The notes under the pieces were generated by a model. The model was given only the letters and a program-made list of their open reading frames with translations, had not been told where the DNA came from and did no database searches. This document shows, piece after piece, positions 30,301 to 38,831 of a DNA stretch of 64,000 nucleotides; position 1 is the stretch's first letter; every line of letters begins with the position of its first letter. Location of the stretch: contig WJYK01000015.1 in NCBI GenBank assembly GCA_009668225.1, forward strand, positions 1 to 64,000, in the 5' to 3' direction. The stretch comes from Enterobacteriaceae bacterium RIT693 (GTDB lineage: Bacteria; Pseudomonadota; Gammaproteobacteria; Enterobacterales; Enterobacteriaceae). Made by a program: the position numbers and the translations under genes.

Positions 30301-32525
30301 GCTAATTCTCCGATCAGGCTGGAGATTTGCAGGCTGCTCAGCCCGGCGCTGTGCATCAGCCCGCTCAACGAAGGCTGCAGTTTTTTCTGCTGTTCCAGGG
30401 CGTGGTCGACCGCAGCCTGCCCGACGACACCTTCCTGCACCAGAAAATCGCCAAATTGCATGTCGCTGCGTTCATAGCGCAACAGAACTGCTTTCAGCAC
30501 GGCCGCATCCAGATAGCTTTCAGTGATTAACACTTCTGCAAACAGGATTTGACCGGACACATACTCGTGCCATAGCGCTTCAGCCCGCTGTGGACTCAGC
30601 ATCCCCGCGGCCGCAGCCCTGGAAAGCAACGCGAATTGCTCGGTATTTTGTGCGTCGCCGTACCCCTGTCTTAGCCCAACCACAACCTCACCGCGAGGCA
30701 CGATAACATAGCGCACGGGGCGGCCAATCTTGCGTGACAGCGCCGCCAGTGAAACGGGATCCAGCCGGCTTTCACTGGCAAGAACCAACCGGTCAGGCTC
30801 TTCTCGCAGCGGTAATACGGCGTAATGACGCGCCACCCCTGAAGGTAGCGCGGCGATGAGTCGTTTATCGAGGCAGCGGCAATCCATGCGCTCCATAGGT
30901 ACGCCAGCCTGTTCTGCCAGCGCCTGGGCAAGTTGCAGCCCATTGATAACGCCGCTTTTCAGCAGCCGCCCGCCAAGTTTCAGGCCTGGAACGCGCTGTT
31001 GTATGGCCTCATCCAACTGATGCTGGCTAATCATGCCGTGTGCCATCAGTATTTCACCCAACGGGCGCAGGGCCGGGTTCCGGGCCTGCCCGTGGGGAAA
31101 GTCATGCAGGGTTTTATCCCAGGCCACTCGGTGCGGATCGCCGTGCAAAATCACCTGCCGGAGAGCGCGGCAATTAGCCATAAAATTGATCAGAGTGCCC
31201 CAGAACAGCCGTGGAATGCTCATCACCCCCTGCCAGAATCCGTAAAAGCCGGTGACGAAAATAATACGCTGCACAAGGCGGTTGGCCATCAGGCCGAGAT
31301 TAATCCACAGCAGGATGACGAACCATTCATCACAGCAAAATATCGACATAAATTGCCAGGCGTCATCCACGGTGTGCTGATAAATCCAAAGCGCCGCCAA
31401 TTGGATAGCTATCAGCATGGCGCCAAAACCCAGAAAATTAATCAGGCCGCCCTTTCTGTCTCGCCACAGGAAATAATTGAGCGTCCAGCTTGATGTCCAG
31501 CGATGGGTTTTGAACCCCTGAAAAACAGTGCCGATTATCCAGCGTGATTTCTGCCGCACCGCCGCGCGAAAGGTATCCGGGAAATATTCACGGACGCAAA
31601 CCACGTTAGGCGTTCGCCGCCACGCCCCAAACAATCTCTGCGGCTCATCGGCAACGTCCCGCACCTGAAAACGGCAAAAAGTCTCCGTCATGCCTTTTTT
31701 CCGCAAGCGGAAACTGATGTCGTACTCCTCGCTCAGGCTTTGTGCGTCGAAAGCCCGACCGTCACCGTCCGCCAGCAGCGCAAGTACGGCCCGGCGGCTA
31801 AAGCAGGTTCCTACGCCCGCGCTGGGCACTTGCCCGGATAAAGCCTCACGGACGGGCACATCTTTACCCTGGAGTTCGGAAAACTCATCCAGATAGCTCA
31901 GGCTGGTGAAGTGCTTCCAGCTTCGTTCAAGCGGATAAACCGGGAGCTGAATCAGATCGTTGCGGTCGACCAGGGCGTTAAACAGGCGCAGTTCGAGCGG
32001 GGAGATAACGTCCTCCGCATCGTGAAGAACAAAACCGGAGAAGCTAAAACAGGCGTCACGTTCAAACTGAAAAACGGCATCCAGGATATTGTTCAGGCAG
32101 TCGGCTTTGTTCGTTGGGCCTGGCCGGGCGCAGACGACTTTATGCACGTTAGGAAAACGAGCGCATACGTCCTCAACGTCGCGTTGGGTTGTGGCGTCGT
32201 TCGGGTAGATACCAATAAAAATATGGTAGTTTTCGTAGTCAATCGATGTCGCTGCCAGGCGGGCCATTTTGCCCACAACGCCCGTTTCATGCCATGCTGG
32301 CACCAATATTGCTAATGGTTTTTCCTGCAGCTGGTACAGCGCCTGGCCGCTGACATGCCGGGGTTGACGATGCAGGGTACAGGCGCGCCACGCGCGACGG
32401 AACCAATACACAACGTCAATAAAAAGGTCGTCTATTCCATTGATAAATATAAAAATAGCCAAACCCATTGCGATTACTTTGACACCATAAAGATAGCTTG
32501 AAAAGTAATCCACCCACCCGTCCAT
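30297..32525 (-). CDS. nfrB: NfrB, inner-membrane glycosyltransferase with c-di-GMP-type domain
   Basis: 742 aa, close to the 745 aa of E. coli NfrB. Membrane helices at about 10-35 flank a family 2 glycosyltransferase domain (LAILVPAWHETGVV about 70, LHDAEDVISP about 170, and the QKSRW motif about 327). More helices follow (about 350-450), then a C-terminal GspE_N/MshEN-like domain (LGEILMAHGMISQHQLDEAI and repeats, about 495-742) that binds c-di-GMP in this protein. E. coli NfrB makes an exopolysaccharide also used by phage N4. First gene of the pair. Confidence 0.9.
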   Translation of the reverse strand: MDGWVDYFSSYLYGVKVIAMGLAIFIFINGIDDLFIDVVYWFRRAWRACTLHRQPRHVSGQALYQLQEKPLAILVPAWHETGVVGKMARLAATSIDYENYHIFIGIYPNDATTQRDVEDVCARFPNVHKVVCARPGPTNKADCLNNILDAVFQFERDACFSFSGFVLHDAEDVISPLELRLFNALVDRNDLIQLPVYPLERSWKHFTSLSYLDEFSELQGKDVPVREALSGQVPSAGVGTCFSRRAVLALLADGDGRAFDAQSLSEEYDISFRLRKKGMTETFCRFQVRDVADEPQRLFGAWRRTPNVVCVREYFPDTFRAAVRQKSRWIIGTVFQGFKTHRWTSSWTLNYFLWRDRKGGLINFLGFGAMLIAIQLAALWIYQHTVDDAWQFMSIFCCDEWFVILLWINLGLMANRLVQRIIFVTGFYGFWQGVMSIPRLFWGTLINFMANCRALRQVILHGDPHRVAWDKTLHDFPHGQARNPALRPLGEILMAHGMISQHQLDEAIQQRVPGLKLGGRLLKSGVINGLQLAQALAEQAGVPMERMDCRCLDKRLIAALPSGVARHYAVLPLREEPDRLVLASESRLDPVSLAALSRKIGRPVRYVIVPRGEVVVGLRQGYGDAQNTEQFALLSRAAAAGMLSPQRAEALWHEYVSGQILFAEVLITESYLDAAVLKAVLLRYERSDMQFGDFLVQEGVVGQAAVDHALEQQKKLQPSLSGLMHSAGLSSLQISSLIGELA

Positions 32526-32836
32526 GCCTCACCCCAGAGGTTAGTTATTGTTTATCTGGCCGCGATTGTTTCATCGCCACCACAATGTTACCGGTATCAT
32601 AGGGGAACAGAATATTCCTATAAAGCATAATATTTCATTTCCCTGTCATTTAAACCTTAAACAAACTGGCACTTAACCTTTCAACCAGCATAACTCTCGA
32701 CATTTAACAAATTAAACAGCCCATATACACAGCTGGAATATCTATAAACCTTTTCGTTTTCCTGTCTTTCGAAAAAATCGGCGCCAGGTCAAAATAGCGC
32801 TCCGCAACCGCCGTTTACCACTGGATACAACCGAAC
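32526..32836. other. Divergent intergenic region, nfrB / emrE
   Basis: About 310 bp, AT-rich in the middle, with promoter-like sequences for both directions but no gene, RNA or strong repeat that I can support. The emrE start lacks a good ribosome-binding site. Confidence 0.4.
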
Positions 32837-33166
32837 ATGACCTACAGCTGGCTTATTCTCGCAATCGTTGCCGAAGTGATTGCTACCACCGCTTTAAAAC
32901 TTTCCGATGGTTTCAGCCGCCTGTGGCCAAGCGTGGTGACGATTCTGTTCTATGGCGTTGCGTTTTACGCGCTGTCGATAACCATGCGCACAATTCCGAC
33001 CGGGATCATTTATGCCATCTGGTCAGGTGCCGGGATCGTATTGATAGGTATGATTGGCTGGCTTTTCCTCGGGCAAAAGCTCGACTGGCCTGCGCTGGCG
33101 GGCATGGCGCTGATTATTCTTGGCGTGCTGGTGATTAACCTCTTCTCCAAATCCGTGGCCCACTAA
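32837..33166 (+). CDS. emrE: Small multidrug resistance efflux pump, EmrE type
   Basis: 109 aa, four transmembrane helices, with the proton/drug-binding Glu in the first helix (VAEVIATTALK, Glu13 here for Glu14 of EmrE), the GLY-type motif IPTGIIYAIWSGAGIVLIG and a final VINLFSKS. Very similar in length and sequence to E. coli EmrE. Works as a dimer exchanging protons for cationic compounds such as quaternary ammonium ions. Single-gene unit with its own terminator. Confidence 0.85.
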   Translation: MTYSWLILAIVAEVIATTALKLSDGFSRLWPSVVTILFYGVAFYALSITMRTIPTGIIYAIWSGAGIVLIGMIGWLFLGQKLDWPALAGMALIILGVLVINLFSKSVAH

Positions 33167-33172
33167 TGAAAA

Positions 33173-33197
33173 CGGGCTGTCTTAAAAGGACAGCCCG
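33173..33197. terminator. Terminator between emrE and the XRE-cupin gene
   Basis: CGGGCTGTC / GACAGCCCG, 9-bp perfect stem with a 7-nt loop, between two convergent genes. Confidence 0.75.
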
Positions 33198-33203
33198 CGT
33201 CGA

Positions 33204-33752
33204 TTAATTCTGCTCCGCCACCATAATGGCCATGGTATCCGCTTCCAGCGCGCGGAAAATATGCGGCTGGTCCGCCGGGTAACAAATATAGTCCCCAACC
33301 GCCAGCTCTTCTGCCGATTCGGTTAGACCAACGAGCGCTCGCCCCTGGGTCACAATCATATGTTCCACCGATCCCGGAGGATGAGGCTCTGAAAGCCGCG
33401 GCGTGCCCGGCTGCGCTTCAACCAGATAGATATCCCGACGCACGCCCGGCGGGCAGCTTGCCAGTAAAATAGCCACATAGTTGGCCTGCTCGGCGGAAAT
33501 TCGGCTGCCTTCTCCCCGGCGGATAATCTGCGTTCTGGCGCTTTGCGGCTCCAGCAGCGTGGCAAACGGAATATTCAGCGCTACGCACAGCGCCCAAAGC
33601 GTCTCCAGGCTAGGATTACCGTTTCCCGCTTCCAGCTGAGAGAGCGTGGATTTTGCAATGCCGGCCCTGCGGGCCACTTCCGCCAGCGACAGCCCTGCGC
33701 GCCCGCGCTCCCGTGCCAGGCTTCTGGCTATAGTGTCTATTGGCTGAGTCAT
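33204..33752 (-). CDS. XRE-family regulator with C-terminal cupin domain
   Basis: 182 aa. Helix-turn-helix at about 10-65 (ARSLARERGRAGLSLAEVARRAGIAKSTLSQLEAG), cupin fold at about 105-180 (EPHPPGSVEHMIVTQGRALVG, LAVGDYICYPADQPHIFRAL). Such proteins sense a small ligand and control neighbouring transport or amine-catabolism genes. The ATG at 33,752 has GGGGAG close upstream; longer versions run across the divergent promoter. It most likely controls the AzlC/AzlD pair that reads the other way. Confidence 0.8.
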   Translation of the reverse strand: MTQPIDTIARSLARERGRAGLSLAEVARRAGIAKSTLSQLEAGNGNPSLETLWALCVALNIPFATLLEPQSARTQIIRRGEGSRISAEQANYVAILLASCPPGVRRDIYLVEAQPGTPRLSEPHPPGSVEHMIVTQGRALVGLTESAEELAVGDYICYPADQPHIFRALEADTMAIMVAEQN

Positions 33753-33777
33753 TAAACTCCCCACTGTTCGATAAAAT

Positions 33778-33827
33778 GAACGATTCGTTCGCTTGATATG
33801 GTAGCAGATTGCGGTCATTATAATGAC
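33778..33827. promoter_or_regulatory. Two palindromes in the divergent XRE-cupin / azlC promoter
   Basis: GAACG-att-CGTTC (33,778-33,790) and the perfect GTCATTATAATGAC (33,814-33,827). CGTTCG followed by GATATGG also occurs twice. These are good candidate operators for the XRE-cupin protein. Confidence 0.55.
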
Positions 33828-33854
33828 GATTTCGTTCGATATGGAAACCATTAC

Positions 33855-34517
33855 ATGATGCGCGCCCACCTCCGCACCCTGCCCGGAGACACCAAAAAAG
33901 CCATTTTCCTCGTCTGCCTCGCCGTCGGCGTCGTGGGCGTCTCTTACGGCTCACTCGCGATGGCCTACGGCTTTCCCCTCTGGCTGCCGGTTCTGGCCTC
34001 TTTTGTCGTGCTGGCGGGAGCATCCGAATTTATGTTTATCGGCATTATCGCCAGCGGCGGTAATCCTTTTGCGGCCGCGATGGCTGGCCTGCTGGTCAAC
34101 GCCAGACATATTCCGTTTGGCGTCGCCGTGCGGGAACTGGTGGGCACGCGCCTGCTAAGCCTCCTGGGCTGCCATATCATGAACGACGAGAGCGTCGTTT
34201 TCGGCCTGTCTCAGGCCACGCCTGAAAAACGCAAAGCCGCCTACTGGCTCTGCGGCGCGGGTGTCGCACTCTTCTGGCCTGCGGGAACCCTGCTCGGCGC
34301 AGGCGTGGGCAGCCTGCTTCCTTCGCCGGAAGTTATCGGGCTGGACGCGGTTTTCCCGGCTATTCTGCTGGCGCTGGTTATTCCGGCCTTTAAAAGCCGT
34401 ACCACGCTGGTTCGCGCCTCAACCGGGGCCGCTATTTCACTGGCCGCCACGCCTTTTGCTCCCGTTGGGCTGCCGGTGCTGCTTTCCATGTTAGGCCTGC
34501 TGGCGAGGAAAAAATAA
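33855..34517 (+). CDS. azlC: AzlC-family branched-chain amino acid exporter, large subunit
   Basis: 220 aa from the ATG at 33,855 (33,858 is equally possible). About six membrane helices with the AzlC signature VLAGASEFMFIGIIASGGNPFAAAMAGLLVNARHIPFG (about residues 53-90) and GCHIMNDESVVFG. AzlC/AzlD pairs (YgaZ/YgaH in E. coli) export branched-chain amino acids or analogues. Its stop shares a base with azlD (TAATG). Regulated, presumably, by the divergent XRE-cupin protein. Confidence 0.8.
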   Translation: MMRAHLRTLPGDTKKAIFLVCLAVGVVGVSYGSLAMAYGFPLWLPVLASFVVLAGASEFMFIGIIASGGNPFAAAMAGLLVNARHIPFGVAVRELVGTRLLSLLGCHIMNDESVVFGLSQATPEKRKAAYWLCGAGVALFWPAGTLLGAGVGSLLPSPEVIGLDAVFPAILLALVIPAFKSRTTLVRASTGAAISLAATPFAPVGLPVLLSMLGLLARKK

Positions 34518-34840
34518 TGACCAATACCCTTACCGTGCTTGCCGGGCTGGCCGTGCTGTCTGCGGGAACGTGGCTGATGCGCTTTAGCGGCGCAAAGCTC
34601 GGCAGCAAGCTGGCGCTCTCCGACCGTGCGCAAAAGCTGCTTAACGACGGGGCGACCACCCTGCTGTTTTCCGTCGCCCTGGCAACCACTTTTTTTGAAG
34701 GCTCTCATTTCGCAGGATACGCCAGGTTTGCAGGCGTGGCCGTGGCGGTATTCCTCGCCTGGCGCAAAGTACCGCTGATCTTCGTGATTATCGCCGCCGC
34801 GCTGGTGACGGCGCTCCTGCGTCTGGCGGGTATTCACTGA
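34517..34840 (+). CDS. azlD: AzlD-family small exporter subunit
   Basis: 107 aa with three to four membrane helices (VLAGLAVLSAGTWLMRFSGAKLG, LLNDGATTLLFSVALATTF, VFLAWRKVPLIFVIIAAALV). The small partner of AzlC, translationally coupled to it. A hairpin terminator follows. Confidence 0.8.
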   Translation: MTNTLTVLAGLAVLSAGTWLMRFSGAKLGSKLALSDRAQKLLNDGATTLLFSVALATTFFEGSHFAGYARFAGVAVAVFLAWRKVPLIFVIIAAALVTALLRLAGIH

Positions 34841-34847
34841 TCGGGCT

Positions 34848-34864
34848 GCCGCCTTTACGGCGGC
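34848..34864 (+). terminator. Hairpin after azlD
   Basis: GCCGCC-tttac-GGCGGC, 8 bp after the azlD stop, with few following T bases. Confidence 0.55.
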
Positions 34865-35036
34865 CTCCCTGCACACCTCAGGTTAACCGCAGCGCAACAA
34901 AAGATCTTCCTTGCTCGTTTTTACCTTGCTGACAAACCTTTAACTCACTTTTGATAAGTCGAATAGTTCCGCGACGGGATTATCGCTAGAGTAGCCACGT
35001 TCCGTACAAGGAAAAACACACACGAGGCGCGACAAG

Positions 35037-35276
35037 ATGGTACTAAAAAATCAGCTGAATATTATCCTGTTATTAATTGTGACCGCCCTTTTCTCCGACC
35101 AGACCCTGGCCGAACGCCACGGACATGAATACTTCGTGGTGAAAGATATCGATATTCAGCTTAGCCACCAGGCAGACAGCGATGAACTGCGCCAGGCGGC
35201 AGAAGATTCCGCTGATGATTTCCGGGAACACCATCATGCGGTCACCCACAGACGGCCAGCCACCTATTTGCGTTAA
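35037..35276 (+). CDS. yncJ: YncJ-like small secreted protein (DUF2554)
   Basis: 79 aa. A signal peptide (MVLKNQLNIILLLIVTALFSDQTLA) precedes a short mature protein: ERHGHEYFVVKDIDIQLSHQ and ADSDELRQAAEDSADDFREHHH, which follows E. coli YncJ nearly residue by residue (GHEFVWVKNVDHQLRHEADSDELR). Function unknown; YncJ is described as part of the Cpx envelope-stress response. Stand-alone gene with 196 bp of upstream sequence. Confidence 0.8.
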   Translation: MVLKNQLNIILLLIVTALFSDQTLAERHGHEYFVVKDIDIQLSHQADSDELRQAAEDSADDFREHHHAVTHRRPATYLR

Positions 35277-35317
35277 GTCGATTTTCAACAATCGTTAGTA
35301 GATTTTCTTCGTTCTCA

Positions 35318-35387
35318 TCCTTTATTGCCTGAGTTGTTATGAGTTTCAAGGCGCTGCGGGCGCCGCTAACAACCAGACAATAAAGGA
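35318..35387 (+). promoter_or_regulatory. Leader hairpin that pairs with the ribosome-binding site of the next gene
   Basis: Three stacked stems: TCCTTTATTG (35,318-35,327) with CAATAAAGGA (35,378-35,387), GTTGTTA with TAACAAC, and GGCGC with GCGCC. The last bases of the outer stem, AAAGGA, are the ribosome-binding site of the binding-protein gene at 35,395. Inside is a 14-codon frame (35,339-35,383, MSFKALRAPLTTRQ) whose stop overlaps that site. This suggests translational control by a ligand, an RNA or leader translation. Confidence 0.65.
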
Positions 35388-35394
35388 TAACACC

Positions 35395-37020
35395 ATGCCA
35401 TCATCGCCTCGCCAGACCGCTATCGCTCGCGGGCTGGCATTAGCAGCAGCCTTTGCTGCTTTCAGCACCAGCGCCGCCCCGATCAAAGGCGGCGAATTGG
35501 TCTACCTGGAACAACAGGCTCACACCAACCTTTATCCTCCGGCCGGGGGCTTCTACCCCAACGGCGGGATCCTGAACCAAATCACCGACAAACTGACCTG
35601 GCAGAACCCTAAAACGCTGGAAGTTGAGCCGTGGATTGCCGAATCCTGGACCAGCAACGCGGATAAAACCGAATACACCTTCAGGCTGCGGCCAGGCGTG
35701 ACGTTCTCCGACGGCACTCCGCTGGACGCCAACGCGGTAGCCAAAAACTTTGATACCTATGGCCTGGGCAATAAAGCCCTGCGCCTGCCGGTTTCCGAAG
35801 TCATCAACAACTATGACCACAGCGAAGTTATCGACCCTCTGACGGTGAAATTCTTCTTTAAAAAACCTTCTCCGGGCTTTTTACAGGGTACCGCAACCAT
35901 CGGCTCTGGCCTGGTTTCCCTGAAAACGCTGGCGCGTACCTTTGATGAGCTGGGCGATGCCCGCAATATCATCGGCTCCGGCCCGTTCGTGGTGCAAAAC
36001 GAAACCCTGGGCCGCGAAGTGGATTTAGTTGCCCGCAAAGACTACCAGTGGGGGCCGAAAAACAGTCCGCAGCAGGGGCCAGCCAACCTCGACGGCATCA
36101 AGATCCTGGTCACGCCGGAAGACAGCGTACGCATAGGTGCGCTGCTGGCGGGACAGGCCGATTTTATTCGCCAGGTACAGGCCTACGATGAGAAGCAGGC
36201 TACCGACCAGAAGTTCCCTGTCTACGCAGCCCCCACCCGGGGCGTGAACGACGGCATTGCGCTGCGCCCGGATAACCCGCTGGTAGCCGACGTTAAAGTT
36301 CGCCAGGCGCTGCTGCACGGCACCAACGCGCAGCAGGTTGTTGACACTCTCTTCTCCGCCAATTATCCGGTGGCCACGTCGGTGATTGCCAGCACGGCAG
36401 CCGGCTATGTTGACCTGCGCGATAAGCTGAAATACGACCCGGCGCTGGCAAACAAGCTGCTCGATGAAGCCGGCTGGCAAAAAGGCAGCAACGGCATTCG
36501 CGAGAAAGACGGTAAACCGCTGGCGCTGACCATTTACGAATCTCTGCCGCAGCCGCAGAACAAAGAAGTGCTTCAGCTGGTAGCCCAGCAATGGAAGCAA
36601 ATCGGCGTGGGCCTTAGCGTTCGCGCCGGGGATGCCGGTAGCCGGGTGCTGGATACCAACAATCCGCAGAAAACCGGGGTTAACGTTATCGAAGTGGGCC
36701 GTGCCGATCCGGACGTGATTAAAAGTCAGTTCCATCCGGCCAACCGCGATGCCCTGCTGCAAAAAGGCGGGCTCAGCGCTACCTCGCAGTTTAGCGATGA
36801 CAAGCTGAACGCCCTGCTCGTCGGGATTTCGTCCGAAGTCGATCCGCAAAAGCGTCTCGCGCTGGCGGGTGACGCCCAGCGCTATCTGATTGACCAGGCC
36901 TACGTGATCCCAATTTTTGAAGAGCCGCAGGTCTTTGCCGGTGCACCGTGGCTAAAAGGCGTGGCGTTTGAAGCCGTAGGCCGCCCTTCGTTCTACGCCG
37001 CCTGGCTTGAAAAACACTAA
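35395..37020 (+). CDS. Periplasmic binding protein, oligopeptide/nickel class (TIGR04028-like)
   Basis: 541 aa with signal peptide (ARGLALAAAFAAFSTSAA) and a family 5 solute-binding fold (LTWQNPKTLEVEPWIAESWT, YTFRLRPGVTFSDGTPLDANAVAKNF, near the N-terminus). I recall this protein as the binding component of a conserved but unassigned importer linked to a luciferase-like monooxygenase and a CMD protein. AGGA lies 7 nt before the ATG and is sequestered in the leader hairpin. First gene of a six-gene operon with overlapping ends. Confidence 0.8.
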   Translation: MPSSPRQTAIARGLALAAAFAAFSTSAAPIKGGELVYLEQQAHTNLYPPAGGFYPNGGILNQITDKLTWQNPKTLEVEPWIAESWTSNADKTEYTFRLRPGVTFSDGTPLDANAVAKNFDTYGLGNKALRLPVSEVINNYDHSEVIDPLTVKFFFKKPSPGFLQGTATIGSGLVSLKTLARTFDELGDARNIIGSGPFVVQNETLGREVDLVARKDYQWGPKNSPQQGPANLDGIKILVTPEDSVRIGALLAGQADFIRQVQAYDEKQATDQKFPVYAAPTRGVNDGIALRPDNPLVADVKVRQALLHGTNAQQVVDTLFSANYPVATSVIASTAAGYVDLRDKLKYDPALANKLLDEAGWQKGSNGIREKDGKPLALTIYESLPQPQNKEVLQLVAQQWKQIGVGLSVRAGDAGSRVLDTNNPQKTGVNVIEVGRADPDVIKSQFHPANRDALLQKGGLSATSQFSDDKLNALLVGISSEVDPQKRLALAGDAQRYLIDQAYVIPIFEEPQVFAGAPWLKGVAFEAVGRPSFYAAWLEKH

Positions 37021-37029
37021 GGAGCAGCC

Positions 37030-37974
37030 ATGACACGTTATCTGGCCGGGCGCGCTGCCCAGGCGTTGCTGGTACTGTGGGCGGCCTATAGCGTGTCGTT
37101 CATTCTTCTGCAGCTATTGCCAGGAGACGCCATCCTGATCAAATTCCAGAACCCTGACCTTGGGCTTAGCGCGGAACAGATTCAGGAGATGCGGGTGATC
37201 TACGGCGAAAGCACCCCGCTGTGGCAGCAGTATCTGACAACGCTTGGCCATATGCTGCGCGGTGATTTTGGCTATTCCATCGAGGCTGGCGTTTCGGTCA
37301 GCCAGCTGATTACCGCCAATCTGCCTTCGACGCTGCGCTTAGCCGGCCTGGGTTTTGCCGCCGCGATTATTCTCGCCGTCGGTATTTCAGCGGCCTCCAC
37401 GCTCGCACCGCTTCGCTGGCTTAGAACGTTGTTTGCCAATCTTCCGGCGTTGTTTATCGCCGTGCCGACCTTCTGGCTCGGCATTGCGTTAATCCAGCTG
37501 TTTTCCTTCCACTGGCGGCTGATTCCGGTAATCAATCCCGGCTTCTGGCAGGGGCTCATTTTGCCGATCGCCACGCTCGCGGTGCCAATCAGCGCCCCGC
37601 TTGCCCAGCTGCTGATGCGCAATATCGACCAGGTGCTGACTCAGCCTTATGTGGCGGTTGCGCGTGCAAAAGGCGGCAGCCGCGCGGGTGTCCTGTGGCG
37701 ACACGTTGCCCGCAACGCCCTGCTGCCGGTGCTGACCGTGGCCGGTTTGCTGCTGGGTGAACTGATTGCCGGGGCGCTTATTACCGAAACCGTCTTTGGC
37801 CTTAACGGCCTGGGACAGCTGACCCAGCGGGCGGTGAATAACCAGGACGTCGCCGTGCTGCAGGCGGTGGTGATGATTTCCGCCCTGAGCTTCGTGGTCA
37901 TTAACCTGCTGGTGGATGTGATTTATCCCCTGCTCGATCCGCGCCTTAAGTCTATTCGGGGAGTAACCGCATGA
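37030..37974 (+). CDS. ABC importer permease (DppB/OppB type)
   Basis: 314 aa, six membrane helices, starting TRYLAGRAAQALLVLWAAYSVSFILLQLLPGD, typical of the DppB/OppB group, with the coupling loop VAVARAKGGSRAGVLWRHVARNALLPV. It sits 9 bp after the binding-protein gene and its last four bases overlap the next permease. Confidence 0.85.
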   Translation: MTRYLAGRAAQALLVLWAAYSVSFILLQLLPGDAILIKFQNPDLGLSAEQIQEMRVIYGESTPLWQQYLTTLGHMLRGDFGYSIEAGVSVSQLITANLPSTLRLAGLGFAAAIILAVGISAASTLAPLRWLRTLFANLPALFIAVPTFWLGIALIQLFSFHWRLIPVINPGFWQGLILPIATLAVPISAPLAQLLMRNIDQVLTQPYVAVARAKGGSRAGVLWRHVARNALLPVLTVAGLLLGELIAGALITETVFGLNGLGQLTQRAVNNQDVAVLQAVVMISALSFVVINLLVDVIYPLLDPRLKSIRGVTA

Positions 37975-38831
37975 CGACCGTTGATATCAATACCCCGCTG
38001 CCGCGAAGGACGGAGCGCCGGTTCTCCGGCTTCCGCGCCAGCATTCAGCCCGGCCTTTGGCTGGCCTGGTGCACGCTGATTATCGTCGCGCTTTGGGCGC
38101 TGTTCCCGGCGCTGTTTACTCAGTGGAGCCCGACGGAAGGCGTGCCGGGTGCGCAGCGTCTTGCCCCCCAGGCCGGGCACTGGCTGGGCACCGACCAGCT
38201 CGGGCGCGATCTCTACGCGCGCATCGTCTGGGGGGCTTCCCACTCGCTTTCCGGCGCGCTGGTGGCCGTGACGCTTGGCCTGGTGGTCGGTACCGCGCTT
38301 GGCGTCCTGGCCGGGGCAACCGGCGGCAAGACTGAACACGCGCTAATGCGCGGCGTCGACGTGCTGCTGGCAATCCCCGGCCTGCTGCTTTCGCTCAGCG
38401 TTATTATTCTGCTTGGTTTCGGCACGGTGAATGCGGCCATCGCCGTCGGGATTACGTCGATTGCCAACTTTACCCGCCTGGCCCGTGCGGAAGTGGTTCG
38501 CATCCGCCACAGCGATTATGTCGAGGCTGCCGTCGGCAGCGGCGGCACATTCCTGCAGGTGCTTTGGCGGCATATTTTGCCGAACGCGCTGACCTCGGTG
38601 TTCGCCTTTGCCGCACTGCAGTTCGGCTCCGCTATTCTGGCGCTGTCTACGCTGAGTTTTCTGGGTTACGGCACCCCGCCGCCGACGCCGGAATGGGGCT
38701 TACTGATTGCCGAAGGCCGGAACTACCTGGCAACTGCCTGGTGGCTTTCTACGTTTCCAGGCGTCGTTGTCGTAGCCGTGGTGTTGGCCGTCAACCGCAT
38801 TAGCCACCATTTTGCCCGGAGGTCGTCATGA
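37971..38831 (+). CDS. ABC importer permease (DppC/OppC type)
   Basis: 286 aa. DppC-type N-terminal cytoplasmic segment, then GTDQLGRDLYARIVWGASHSL and the coupling loop YVEAAVGSGGTFLQVLWRHILPN, plus the FLGYGTPPPTPEWGLLIAEGR motif near the end. Forms the channel with the preceding permease. Starts within the end of that gene and overlaps the ATPase gene by 4 nt. Confidence 0.85.
   Translation: MTTVDINTPLPRRTERRFSGFRASIQPGLWLAWCTLIIVALWALFPALFTQWSPTEGVPGAQRLAPQAGHWLGTDQLGRDLYARIVWGASHSLSGALVAVTLGLVVGTALGVLAGATGGKTEHALMRGVDVLLAIPGLLLSLSVIILLGFGTVNAAIAVGITSIANFTRLARAEVVRIRHSDYVEAAVGSGGTFLQVLWRHILPNALTSVFAFAALQFGSAILALSTLSFLGYGTPPPTPEWGLLIAEGRNYLATAWWLSTFPGVVVVAVVLAVNRISHHFARRSS

Noticed and set aside
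34241-34876. 211-codon minus-strand frame across azlC and azlD
   Set aside because: Antisense shadow, Arg/Ala/Gly-rich, no domain.
36025-36849. 274-codon minus-strand frame inside the binding-protein gene
   Set aside because: Shadow of a well-supported gene; composition and lack of domains match an antisense artefact.
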